From: Pristionchus mayeri
Taxonomy: Eukaryota; Nematoda; Chromadorea; Rhabditida; Neodiplogasteridae
DNA length: 64,000 nucleotides
Assembly (NCBI GenBank): GCA_036245805.1
Contig: BTRK01000002.1
Coordinates: forward strand, 4,770,689-4,834,688
Direction of reading: 5' to 3'
In this document: positions 1 to 11,386 of the stretch, piece by piece
How the letters are laid out: each line of letters starts with the position of its first letter
Numbering within the stretch: the first letter of the stretch is position 1
Position numbers and translations under genes: made by a program
The notes under the pieces: generated by a model
What the model saw: only the letters and a program-made list of their open reading frames with translations
Databases searched by the model: none
Told to the model about the DNA's origin: nothing

Positions 1-240
1 CGGCAGAATAGTCATGCCGTGTCATTTGACATGCCCAACCGTAGTACTCCACAATAGAGTCTCCAATTCGAGCTCTACAAATTTCTCCACGAAGATTTGG
101 ACGATTGAATAGTCGGTAGCGCAGACCTAGTTCAACTACTTTCAAATTGATCTGTCCCATTCTCACCACGTGAATCGGCCCGATATTGTGCTCGTTATAG
201 AGTGTACTTATGTCCGAATTAACTTTTAAGATACATCAGT
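1..240 (-). other. possible partial exon running off the window edge
   Basis: On the minus strand an uninterrupted frame runs from about 229 to the window edge with mixed, protein-like composition (Arg, Gly, Tyr, Trp and Cys residues). An in-frame TGA lies just upstream, and the only AG acceptor near that point is weak. I do not recognise a family. It could be an exon of a neighbouring gene outside the window, or chance. Confidence 0.25.
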
Positions 241-382
241 TGATTGGCCAAATGGGAAGAACTGGGGAGGTAAAAATGTGAAAAAAAGAAAGAAACTTTT
301 GCATCAATCTAATATATTTTTCATAATTCGCTCGAGTCGCTAGAGATAGAGCAAAATGACGGCGTTAGATCAATTGTTTCAA

Positions 383-2129
383 GGTCGGTGCGGAACCCGC
401 GAGGTGGATGGAAGCGCATTTCGCTTGCATGGGCTACTCTGGAACCATAGCCTCGATTCACAACACACAAGTTGCTTTTTGATTCGACACTTAATGAGCA
501 TTCTCTACCAAACTCTTCCTAGACGAGTGTAAAATCGCTTAATGTGGCATTATTTTTAAACACCAGGATAATTGAAGGAGAATTCGTTCATCCGTCGTCT
601 AGCAGTCTCTAAAGGTCAAGTGAACGGCGTGTTCCTCGGAGCTTCCATCGTTGGGAAGAACGACAACTTCAGCTGGACGGATCGGCCTGGGACTACCAGA
701 ACTTCTATCCTGGTTCACAACTTATCCACTTAGTTTCCCAAACAGTAGCATTAACCAATATCGGAAAGTCTCTAAATTTGAATTGTGATCACTATCTCTC
801 CAGTGCAAACAGCCTCTCAGCCGATTGAAAGACGAGGCTCTATGCGAACTGAACTGCCGACAAGAATTACCTTATGCAATTGATCGCTCAGGCTTCCCCG
901 TTGTTGGAGCAGGCGGTTGTGTAGCGTTGGACACTAACAACCCCGGAGGACAGTGGGTGAACACAGACAGCGACGACAAAATGGCATTTGCATGCGCGAG
1001 AAAACGTACGTAAAAATACCCGAATTTCTTCGATTTATTTCATATTCCTGATCGTTGTTTATGATATCGTTTGCTTGGCCTTATCAGTAATTTGGAGTGG
1101 TTTCATGATAGTATTCAAGTCCATCACACACACTCTGAGTTCGATCTTGAGTTCGATTAATATCATTGCGTAAAATAACTTGAAAAGACAAACATCAGTT
1201 TGCTTTTCAGCTGGATACGAGACACCTGCGTGCGGTGAACGCGCGTTGAGCGAGGGAGACATTGTGAGTGTAGTTTAGAGCAATGGTCTGACTCTCTTCA
1301 GTTTGCACGCTCTCTCGCTGGTCAGAGAGACGAGAGAGCGTGCAAACTGAAGATAGTCAGACGATTGCTCGTAGTTTAGAGTTCCTCATATTGGGCGTTT
1401 TGGGCATTTGTGTACTATTTTCGGGTATGCTTATTGTGCGCTCAATTTCAAACCGTTCCTGGAAATGCTGTAAACATGCCCAATAGCACCTAGCAAGAGG
1501 AACCTCAGTGCAGTTTTTTTTTCTCTTCACAATTCAAGTCATTGTATCTTGATTGTCGCATTATATCACAGATCGACCGATCGATATACAGTGTGATCTT
1601 CAAGGCGGTGACCTGAATTGAACAAAAACGCAAACGCTACCACCAAAGTAGTGTGTGATAATGAGTGAGAGGACATGGACATTCTGATATTTACTTCCAT
1701 TCTATATCTCAATATAGGCATTCTCTCCTGGATTTCCCTACAACGCTTCGAATCCGTGCGACTTCTTCCTGGTGGTAGCCGCGGGAAAGCAAGTTGAAGT
1801 TGAGGCGAGTCTTTGTGACGTATCGTTAATAACTGAAGCACGGTATGACTGAAAACTAAACCCATTTTTTGAACAACGTATAGCATGTAAGTCAGGTGCG
1901 CCCTAGACAATATGGTGAACTTGTTTTTATTTGACAACACGCGAATCTTTAGACCGTATTGGGGTTGACTTCGCTAGAGTATCTCGATTCAGTAAACTCC
2001 ACAATTCAGATTCTCTTGCTCGAAGCGAATTCATGCTGCGATAAGCTGGTGCTCTACGAAGGCAGTCTGGGAAGATCCGTGATCGCTTTTATACTGTACC
2101 TTTTGCAGATCACCTTCCGAAGCGTTTGA
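383..2129 (+). pseudogene. decayed C-type lectin/CUB gene (upstream copy)
   Basis: Exon remnants match the intact paralogue at 4364-7574 in order: second lectin domain parts at about 383-470, 579-712 and 892-1005, CUB start at 1211-1263, CUB core at 1718-1804 and 2010-2089, and a terminal stop at 2127-2129. Several lesions are visible. The exon at 579-712 lost about 4 nt where the paralogue encodes W-x-D-G-S, shifting the frame. The lectin Cys in the paralogue's NTNCDAD stretch is Ser here (NTDSDDK). The donor at 1805 reads GC. The penultimate CUB exon is missing, so 2089 runs directly into the last exon. The N-terminal exons and signal peptide are absent. A 93-bp hairpin element sits at 1278-1370 just after the CUB-start exon. 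I infer a tandem duplicate that has lost function. Confidence 0.75.
1278..1370. mobile_element. short hairpin element (MITE), 8-bp TSD
   Basis: The 93-bp sequence folds into a near-perfect hairpin beginning GAGCAAT and ending ATTGCTC. It is flanked by the direct repeat gtagttta at 1270-1277 and 1371-1378. It has no coding capacity. Related hairpins lie at 10628, 16054, 19031, 21798, 22599 and 23024. Confidence 0.8.
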
Positions 2130-2165
2130 TCATCAAACCAGAGCAATTCAATGGATGAACAGTGC

Positions 2166-3951
2166 TTAAAACGCGTTCTCCGTAAGAACGCAGTGAAAGG
2201 GTGGGATAGTGGCACAACTCCGGCAAAATGATCGCCCAGGGCTCAAACTTTCATCATATGTCCACTAGGGACCAATAATCGTTCAAACGAGAGTTAAAGT
2301 CAAAATATCGATTTTGACCTACAAAAATCGATAATTTTAAATTTTCGATTTCTACCTTGTGTTATAGTTCATTCGAAAAAGCGTGAAAAGTTATGATATA
2401 ACTTACCGTTTCGTCGAAAATAACATTTCTGGAAGCGAGAAATCGATTGAAATGTGCAAGTTTTCGCTCATTTGCACATTTCTAGCCGAAACTGCCCCAA
2501 TTAAAGTCACCCCCGCCTTCCAGTTCCGATATATTTTGTGCCAGATCTATCGCAGAATACGAATCCGTTATGAAATCGCCATATTTTCAGTGACGAAGAA
2601 CGGAAAATATCGCTCGAAATGACAACTCCCATCGATTTTTCAAGGTTTAGACCAATTGATCTTCACTGTTTACTAATTATACACATCCAAATCGTCAAAA
2701 TTATTCATACGCAGTCTTGTACAACATATATCAGTAGTTTCCACAGCGTTACAAATGCAATTTGATGTTTCAAAAATCACGTTTTTCACCACTGAAATCA
2801 TAAATTTCCCTGCTGCTAACTCACCATTCCCAAATTATTACACGTGTTGGCTGCATAAATTATACAGTATGGACAGCCAAGAATATGAATCGGTGGCAAA
2901 GACCTCCGCCAATGATTCGACGCCCCGATTTGTGATGCTCAAATATGGAAGATCGATTGCTTCGGAAATGTAAACATACTGTTTTTGAGTTAGATTATGT
3001 GAATTTTAACGAGTTATATGTTTAGACAATGTTTTAATATTTTAAAGAATCAGAATTCAACGAGAAAAGCAGCATTATTATCCCTTATGAAATTTCGAAC
3101 TTTTCGAAATATGAAAATTTAGATTTTTGTAAAATCTCGAAATCTAGTATTTTTTTCGTTAATTTCAGATTAATATGCATGCGAAAAAAATTTCCAAACA
3201 TATATTTCATTAGAATTCAAACAATCGATTTCAAAAACAGTTCGTTTACATTTCCGAAGCAATCGTTATTCCATATTTGAGCATGAAAAATCGGGGCATC
3301 GAAACATGGGTGGAGGTCTTTACCACCAATTCTTATTCATGGCTATGTATACTATACAATTTGTGTAGCCAACACGTGTAATGATTTCGAAATGGTGAGT
3401 TAGCAGCAGGGTCATTTATGATTTCAGTGGCAAAAATCAAGATTTATGAAAAAAACATGCATTTGTAACGTTATGGAAATTACTGATATATGTTCTACAA
3501 GACCGCGTATGAATAATTTTGATGGTTTGGATGTGTATCATTAGTAAACAGTGAAGATCAATTGGAATTGGTCTAAACCTTGAAAAATCGATGGAAGTTG
3601 TCATTTCGAGCGATATTTTCCGTTCTTCGTCACTGAAAATATGGCGATTTCATAACGGATTCGTATTCTACGATACATCTGGCACAAAATATATCGGAAC
3701 TGGAGGGCGGGGGCGACTTTACGTTCTAACATAACTTTTCACGCTCTTTCGAATGAACTATAACACGAGGTCAAAATCGAAAATTTAAAATTATCGATTT
3801 TTGTAGGTCAAAATCGATATTTTGACTTCAACTCTCGTTTGAACGATTATTGGTCCCTAGTGGACATATTCTGAAGGTTTGAGCCCTGTGCGATCATTTT
3901 GCCGGAGTTGTAACACCCCACCTGCACTCTTACAGAGAACGCGTTTTAATT
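2166..3951. mobile_element. long palindromic foldback element (1.79 kb)
   Basis: Sequence from 2166 inward is the inverted complement of sequence from 3951 inward over roughly 800 nt per arm, around a loop of about 200 nt at 3000-3190. The arms differ by substitutions, and the left arm carries about 80 nt near 2400-2500 that the right lacks, so this is not a simple assembly mirror. No transposase frame is present; open frames at 2383-2622 and 2755-2973 are arm sequence. I infer a non-autonomous foldback insertion between the two lectin copies. Confidence 0.75.
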
Positions 3952-4363
3952 GCTGTAAATGTATCGATAAATTCATAATGCCTCAACGTCGTAGTCAACT
4001 TTGCCGGAGAGCACGCAAATCACACAATGTGTCCATAAACGAAGGCGAAAAGTACAGCAGCTCGACATGATGTGCTTCATTTGTAATGAAGAATTCGTAT
4101 GCAGTTCGCAAACTTCCAAGTTGAACTGGTATAGGTTACCATACTTCAAGGTGCACATCCCATTTAAGGAAATGAATTTGCTTCTATGCACAATTATTGT
4201 ACCCTACCTCACCAAAGCGTACGCCTAGGCCGAATCTGAGATTAAAGGGTACCTATTTCCCTACATTTCAACAGGAAATCAGTGACAAGGTGCATATATA
4301 TGCTGATAATAGAGGTGCGCCCAGACTCAAGCAAAAGTTTTTCTCTCATTCTTCCTCACCGTC

Positions 4364-7300
4364 ATGATTCTACAAATACTACTCACCGGATCACTTCTCC
4401 GTAAGTTCATCATACAAATACGTTTTATACAAACCTTTCCCATTATCCCTTTCCTATTCAAACCTTGACTGTTCTTCGTGCATGATTCCCACACGTAGTA
4501 TAGCTATGCACCGACGTAACACCGATAAAGGGAGTTTGCCTAATCTTGGAGTTGTCATTGTTTCCAGTAGTTTTTCTCGTATTGTTCTATTACTTTCTTA
4601 TCAGAAATCGCTGCTGCTTCGTGCCCCAGTGGATACTCACTAGAGTACACTGGCATCTGCATATCTCTCGTGAGCAACAGCAGTCACTACTACGGCAGCT
4701 TGCATTTCGATGCCGTGACTGAGTGCGATCCGATTGGCGCCACGACAGTGATAATCCGAAATCAGGAGGTGTTTATTGATCTTTTATCTTTGAGTAGGGC
4801 TATCTAAGTAGACATATTTTCATTTTTTCGAAGTATGGTATTGGACCTTATTAGCACTATGACGTCAGGCTGCCTTCGACATATCAAAAGCATGACGTCG
4901 TAGTCCTCATCCGATCTAGTGTAATTTGAACAGATCGATAATTCTCAGGAACAAGATTACTGGAGCGCGAAATGTGAATCTAATCGTATTGCGCTCGGTG
5001 AGACGAAGTGAATTGTCCATTCGAATACATATTTATTTCAGGAATTTATTGTAACACGACCTCTGATAGATTTGAGTGGGACGATGGATCCAGCATCGAC
5101 TACCTAACGACATTGTATGATCCGTGTGAGGAGTTGGATAATCATTTTCCTGCAATTTTCAGCAATTGCCAGATTCAGATGCAAGCAACTGATTTTAATA
5201 TTTGCAAAGCAACTCACTTGACACTTTTCCGAAATCATGAACAGTTACTTCGAAATCGAACAAAAACGGAAAATGCTACCAAAAAAGGGCCGTAACATTT
5301 TAATTTTAAAAACAATATTTTTTGCAGTTCTAATTGAAAGCTGTAGCGGAATCACCACATACAGCTGGTATATGAAATCTGATGGACAATGGAGTCATGG
5401 TACGCTTTAGAGTGTTCATAAATGACTGAATAGACTCATCTTAATGGATGTTTTTGCTGAATTTTTATTGTAGATTTCTCTAAATACACAAACTATATCA
5501 TGTGTACGGGGTGACACAAATACAAATCATAGCTTGTTTAGGTTTGGGAATGACAAGTTCCGCATATTTCGATATCTACTGCTTGAAATCGCTTCCTCCT
5601 CTCAATCAACCTGACGAAGAGTGCAGTGATTTCAGCGACGATAGTGAAGATGGGGTTTGCTACCAGGTATATCGAAACCGCAACGCGACCGGAGACGCGT
5701 TGCGCTCGCCTGATTTGTGAATCCAGATTTCACAATATCAATATGCATCAAGTGCTTCAAGTTATGATCTTATTGTTTGTAATCAAAGCCTTCTAATCCA
5801 GATCGGCTCGGAGCCAGCGCCGTGGCTGGAAGCGCAGATAGCATGCAAGAGCTTTGGAGGAGACGTCGCATCTATTCACAACTCACAGGTTATAATTTAA
5901 TTCGTCACACTCAATATGCTTAAATTGAAATATGTGTAATTCAGAATTCCCCTAAACATCTTTCATTCGCAGAGAGCTCGTTTTAGAATTTCGTAAAAAA
6001 TCAGAGCATTTTTTTGAATTGTCAAAATAAATATATCAAAATAAATATAAGCACAGGAGAATGCGTACATCCGTCGTCTCGCCGTTTCGAGGGGTCAAGT
6101 GAACGGAGTGCTCATCGGTGCTTCCATTACCGGAAAGGACGACAACTTTAGCTGGGCCGATGGATCAGACTGGGACTATCAGAACTTCCATCCAGGTTCG
6201 CATATGTTATTGAAGATTCATCAACAAATATTATTGCGCAAATATTGCCTATTAGGTCCATTATCATTGTCAACTCACATGGAACCGACCGGAACTCACA
6301 TATACCAAAATTCATGAAATATTCTCAGAAAATTCAGCGCGAAATTCTGATCAGGAAATCGATTTCAAAACTTAAAGTATTTTCCTGGTCAGAATTTCGC
6401 GCTAAATTTTCTTTTTTTTTCTGTGAATATTTCATGAATTTTTTGATGTGGGAGTCCCGGCCGGTTCCACGTCAGGGAAGAGTACCTTACCATTCAGGCT
6501 TTCCGTTCGCCGGAGCAGGCAGCTGCGTAGCGATGGACACAAACAACGCGGGAGGACAGTGGGTGAACACGAACTGTGATGCCGATATGCCGTTTGTCTG
6601 TGCGAGGAAACGTATGATAATTTAAGCATTGGATCATTCATATTCCTGATTAATATTGTTCTGATGGCCAAATAAGTATATTTCCTCACAGTTGAAGACG
6701 CGGATCCTTCCTGCGGTGGACGCGCGCTTAGTGAGGGTGACATTGTGAGTTAATTTTGCCATTTCAAGCTATCTTCAAGTATAACATTACCGTATTGGGA
6801 GATATTGTGATGGAAAAGGATCGATTGAACGCTCAAAGCGTACCACTTATTTATTCAATCCATTATGGTAGGCTTACTCGCCGGGATTTCCCAACAGTGC
6901 ATCAACATCATGCGACTTCTTCCTGACTGTTGACGCCGGCAAGCTGGTTGAAGTTGAGGTGAATTCGGAAGAAAACAAAGATTCCTTTTTCGACTCCATA
7001 TGTGTGGCTCCAGTCGGCATGAAAGACACTTTTTCGTCACAAGTTCCGACTCTTACTTTGGAAGCGCAGATACTCTTCCTCGAAGCAAACTCATGTTGCG
7101 ATAAGCTGGTGCTCTACGAAGGCACTCTGGGAGGAACTGTGATCACCACGTAAGTCACTCGGAAATTCAAACACAATGGTTGTCTACGGGGAAGGTGTTT
7201 TCGAGATGTTTATGCATTCATAAGCACTTGTCATGTCAGGCGAAAGTAGGTTGATTTTGGATCGATCACATTGGGGTCAGGAGATGAAAAAAAAAATTAA

Positions 7301-7574
7301 TCTAGTTGTTATTCTAAATTTTCATAATGTTTGCACGGGATATCATAAGGTTGGGTTTCAGGCTGACTGGAGAAGTGGCCCGCGGTACCAAATTTTCGAC
7401 CAAATCCTCCAATATAATGAGAGCTTCGTGGCAGCCGAACGGGGGAGTGAACGTGAGGGGAATGATGGTGAGCTAATCTTTGATCTTTGATCTCAAAATT
7501 TGTCATCTTATATCTTATATTCCATCATTAGTGAAGCTAAACTACAATTTCAGATCACCTTCCGCGGCTTTTGA
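4364..7574 (+). CDS. C-type lectin protein with two CTLDs and a C-terminal CUB domain
   Basis: Fifteen exons can be joined: about 4364-4400, 4605-4768, 4949-4997, 5042-5125, 5328-5399, 5474-5503, 5542-5666, 5802-5888, 6057-6195, 6498-6611, 6692-6744, 6872-6958, 7070-7149, 7362-7467 and 7554-7574 (stop). The first exon is short and likely begins a signal peptide. Exons 2-7 encode a divergent lectin-like domain (CPSGYS start, WDDGS, dG-W, final MC). Exons 8-10 encode a second domain (W..A...C, SIHN, W-x-DGS-x-WDY, GQWVN..C, PFVC). Exons 11-15 encode a CUB domain (CGG, YSPGFP, CCDKLVLYEG, last residues ITFRGF). The intron at 6959-7069 is 111 nt and open in frame, so retention is possible; I preferred splicing because it restores CUB spacing. 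The family comprises secreted sugar-binding or immune-effector proteins. A palindromic MITE lies in intron 9. Confidence 0.85.
4843..4919. mobile_element. short inverted-repeat element with TGACGTC core
   Basis: About 80 bp of imperfect inverted repeat in a lectin-gene intron. The halves contain tatgacgtcaggctgcc and gcatgacgtcgtag around a short spacer. Related copies are at 14944, 16381, 48930 and 56702, with a partial one near 50665. Confidence 0.6.
6281..6468. mobile_element. palindromic MITE in the lectin gene
   Basis: The 188-bp sequence begins ggaaccgaccgg and ends ccggccggttcc. Inner arms also pair, including aaattcatgaaatatt and its complement. It lies entirely in the intron before exon 10. 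Confidence 0.7.
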
Positions 7575-8806
7575 GCAAGATCAACTCAACACAATTGAAG
7601 GATGCTTATTTTTAAATGCCGTCAGTTTTCCGATAAATGCATGATTACACAACATTGTATGGTACTACCCCGATTTGTAAAATGTATTTTGGAAATTTCT
7701 GTTCAGGATTCTGTTGTCAGAATCTGTTAATGGAATGCAAAGGACAAGGGGGTGATAATAAAATAACTTTATTTATTTAAATTTACAAGTTTAAGGCGAA
7801 AGAACTAATTAATAAACAAGAAAGGGGGAATGGAATTGATTTGATTAATGAGGGGCAAGTGTACCTTTATTATTGAAGAGGAGAAGGAAGTGAAGAGTCG
7901 ATCGATCAATGTTGAAGTCGATCGATGGGTGTGCGGTGTAAGTCGGACGAGATGAACCGCGTCTGACAATGAAGCGTAATGAACGTGGGATGGATGAATG
8001 ATAGCACGCTAACGATTATGCGATACTATGGAATGATTGGAAGGAATGATGGCAAATATGGTTGAGTGAAATATGGGCGGAATGGATGGGAAAACTGGGT
8101 GAAAGAACGATAATTTAGCTCGCGACAACGGCAGGACAGCTAATGAGTGACAGGGGCTAGACAGTGAGTCGTCTAGTACTGAATGGTTGAAGTGAAACGG
8201 GAGAAGGGCGACGACGTGAAGCAACACGTCAATCGATCGTCAACGACAACAACAACGACGAAAACGTCCAGGAAAATATATTTCGAAATCAGACTGAGTA
8301 TCGCGGCCCGGTACACGTAGCCGGGTCGATTCGCAGCGAGTGCGTTTGGTACAGTAATTCATGAAGCGAGAATTGACTTTATTTATTGTCGAATTATTAA
8401 TTGATTTGTTTATTGAATAATATTGATTATTAGTGAATGAAATTATAGTAGCGAAGGTATTTCGCTACAATTTCATTTTGAAAATAAACGAATTTTTCGT
8501 AAAATTAAAATTTAGAAAAAAATATCTGGATATTTCCTTTTTTGGAAAAACCAATTGTGGAAAAAATAAATTTGAAACACATTTTTAGAAAGACCCATTT
8601 TGGAGATTTTTCCACTGGCGGTATTTTTCGCTGTATCGAGAGAACCGCGAAATATTAATTTAATTTCTATTAAAGAAAGTTTCTATTAAATATTATTTCT
8701 ATTAAATATTAATTTAAAGAAAGATTAATTTCAAACATTGATTTTGCATTATTTAGTATATTTTCTTTATTTAATTATTAGTATTGTTAATTACAATAAT
8801 AATATA
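7575..8806. other. intergenic, no gene recognised
   Basis: AT-rich flanks surround a more mixed block at about 7860-8340. I looked for LTR ends and a coding frame and found neither. Short frames here have no recognisable domain. Confidence 0.5.
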
Positions 8807-8885
8807 ACTAGCGGGGAACTACGCCTCGCTAAGAGTTGGAAGAGCGCTACCTCACTTCCTGGACCTCTCCGAAGAACGGCAAACA

Positions 8886-8950
8886 CGTTTGACTCTGACG
8901 GGAATCGAACCACCAAATTTCGGTTTTCAAATCCACTGCTTTAGCCACTC
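8886..8950 (-). repeat. tRNA-like (Ser/Leu type) module, left arm
   Basis: On the minus strand the order is a box-A-like tggccgagtgg (one base changed here), an anticodon-like atttgaaaacc region, then a box-B-like ggttcgattcc. The flanking acceptor halves do not pair, so it is probably not a functional tRNA. It resembles a tRNA-derived repeat. Confidence 0.55.
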
Positions 8951-10193
8951 GGTCATGGAAATAGGCCAATATGTATTTTATAAATCATTATAAATCGAGT
9001 TATTAATAATTTAAGAAATAAACACCTCAAAATTATAATTTTAAAATAATTAGCAAAAATCGTTATTTGGCATTTTTTCAAACTCAAAATTTAAGCTGAT
9101 TAGCTATTTATTTTGAATTCAGTGATGAAAACAATTAATGTTTATTTGATTACTAATTATTTAAATAAAGAAACAGCGCAAATTCAGCATTGTGATGCAA
9201 ACGAGAATAAATTACTGATAATGAATTCGCCCCACCTGACAAACATTAAAATAGGCGAAATGAAGCCAATAATCAATGATTTTACGTCAAATGAGTGAAA
9301 ATAGCGTGTACGGACAATACACACACAGGCAAGTACTAAGGTTGCAAAAAAGTAAAGAAATACTCGCAGGAATGCAAAATGAAGCGTGGAAAAAAGTCCA
9401 AACCTACCGTAGTTTTGAACACACAGACAAACCAACACCTGTTTTTCGCGATTATTTCACATTTAACCGATTGACTTGCTTGTTTTTATGTTTCTGCCGA
9501 TTAAGTTAAGCGAATGCGCACACGCTCACAAATTTTTAGCTTCCTTGCTGCTCTAGGAAAGATTTTCTTACGGAGTAAGGTATAGTTTAGTTAGTTACTA
9601 TACTACTACTACTACTATACCTTACTCCGTAAGAAAATCTTTCCTAGAGCAGCAAGGAAGCTAAAAATTTGTGAGCGTGTGCGCATTCGCTTAACTTAAT
9701 CGGCAGAAACATAAAAACAAGCAAGTCAATCGGTTAAATGTGCAATATTCGCGAAAAACAGGTGTTGGTTTGTCTGTGTGTTCAAAACTACGGTAGGTTT
9801 GGGCTTTTATCGCACTTGCCCGTGTGCGTATTGTCCGTACACACTATCTTAACACATTTGTCGTAAATTCATTGATTATTCTCTTCGTTACGCCCATTTG
9901 TCTGTTTGTTCGATGGGGCGAATTCGTTATCAGCAATTTATTCTCGTTTGCATCAAAATGCTGAATTTGCTGTGTTTCTTTGTTTCAATAATTACTAATC
10001 ACATTAACATTAATTGTTTTCATCACTAAATGCAAAATTAATAACTAATTAGTTTAAATTTTGATTTTGAAAAATTGCCAAATGACGATTTTTGCAAATT
10101 ATTTTTAAATTATAATTATGAGGTGGTTCTTTCTTAAATTATTAACAACTCGATTTATTCTGATTTATAAAATACACATTGCCTTATTTCCAT

Positions 10194-10259
10194 GGCCGAG
10201 TGGCTAAAGCAGTGGATTTGAAAACCGAAATTTGGTGGTTCGATTCCCGTCAGAGTCAA
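10194..10259 (+). repeat. tRNA-like (Ser/Leu type) module, right arm
   Basis: Mirror copy of the left-arm module. It has tggccgagtgg (A box), an anticodon-like tttgaaa loop and ggttcgattcc (B box). A 3' acceptor half (cagagtc) is present but no matching 5' half. The boxes match the Pol III internal promoter layout; whether they work is unknown. Confidence 0.55.
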
Positions 10260-10627
10260 ACGTGTTTGCCGTTATTCTGAGATGTCCAGGAAGTGAAGTA
10301 GCGCTTTCCCATCTCTTAGCTAACGTAGTTCCCCGCTAGTAGTAATAAAGGAAAATAATAATATGTTACGAATTTGCTGATAAATGACGAAAATGCTCCA
10401 TAGGTTACGGTAATATTCCGCTCGGCTACAGTACTACCGGACGTGGAAAAATTTCCAAAACGGGCATTTCCAAAATGGGAAATTCTGAAATTTATTTTCC
10501 ATTTCTTGACTTTCCAAAAAATGAATTTCCAAAATTTTTTTTCTAAATATTTTTTTCCAAAATGTGCATTTATGAAATGAAATTTACATTTCCGGGTAAT
10601 ACCCATTGTATACATAAATTCACTGCG

Positions 10628-10720
10628 GAGCAATGGTCTCGCTCTATCCACATCCTACACTCTCTCGCTCACTCTGATCGACGAGAGAGTGTGTGATTTG
10701 GAGAGAGCCAGACGAACTCG
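10628..10720. mobile_element. short hairpin element, near-8-bp TSD
   Basis: The hairpin starts gagcaatggtct and has the ctctctcg..cgagagag centre of the family. It is flanked by cactgcgg and cactgtgg (one mismatch). Confidence 0.7.
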
Positions 10721-11386
10721 CACTGTGGCATGGCAATCAAACAATGTGAATTCATGAGCGAATACAATTAATCCAGCGGCCGATAACATCGCTGAGAAGT
10801 CAGTAAAGGTAAAAAGGTACAGCCACGTCAAGCGAGTGTACTGTCGTGAACGACTACGCTAGGTGGTGTAGTGCGGCGACTACTGCTAGGACTACGGTAC
10901 CCTGCTGTCCAAAGTGCTTCTAGGGAAGGTACAATTTCGCGACCGAAATCACTACCGAGTCAGAGGAGTCAGTGGTACGATTTTATTCGAGGCCCAGAAG
11001 GATTCAGGACTTGGCGGAACCAATCGAGTCTTTAGAATGATGTAACGTTGAAACAGCGCTGAAGTGATTGGATATATTCAATCGAATTATCTCCTTCTTC
11101 ATAGTTCACAGTCAAATTCAGAAATATGAATTATAATTGCATTTCATTGTTCTCATAGACTCAATTGTTCCTTTTGCAGCACTTTTCCTCTTCTCCAATT
11201 CATTCTCGTATCTTCTCGACCTCGCGAACGGTGGTGAGGAGGCGCACAGGGTTGGTATTTCCATTATTTTTTTTAAATAAAAAAAACAAATAAAAAATGC
11301 ACATATCGACTTGCATAGTTCTGCTTTTCTCCTGAATTTCCTAAACAAGAAAATAATGTTTTAGTTGACTTGTTTAGTAACTCGCA
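10721..11386. other. upstream region of the transporter-like gene
   Basis: No coding frame is recognised. The region precedes the proposed ATG at 11387 and may hold its promoter; I see no clear TATA box or trans-splice site to assign. Confidence 0.4.

Larger units (their letters stand above)
8807..10340. mobile_element. 1.53-kb palindrome with a tRNA-like module near each end
   Basis: The element begins actagcggggaac and ends with its near complement (ttccccgctagt). Arms of about 780 nt meet at 9590-9612 around a TAC-repeat loop. The innermost roughly 150 nt of the arms look identical, while the outer parts differ and the right arm lacks about 70 nt. In each arm a tRNA-Ser/Leu-like stretch lies about 75-150 nt from the end, on opposite strands and reading outward. 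No long reading frame is present. Confidence 0.8.

Noticed and set aside
2383..2973. Short ORFs inside the first palindrome as genes
   Set aside because: They are arm sequence, show no domain, and are broken in the opposite arm.
7740..8480. Solo LTR
   Set aside because: No paired TG...CA ends, target duplication or tRNA primer site could be found.
8886..8950. Functional tRNA-Ser gene
   Set aside because: A and B boxes and an anticodon-like loop are visible, but the acceptor and anticodon stems do not pair properly, and the module is an arm of a palindrome.
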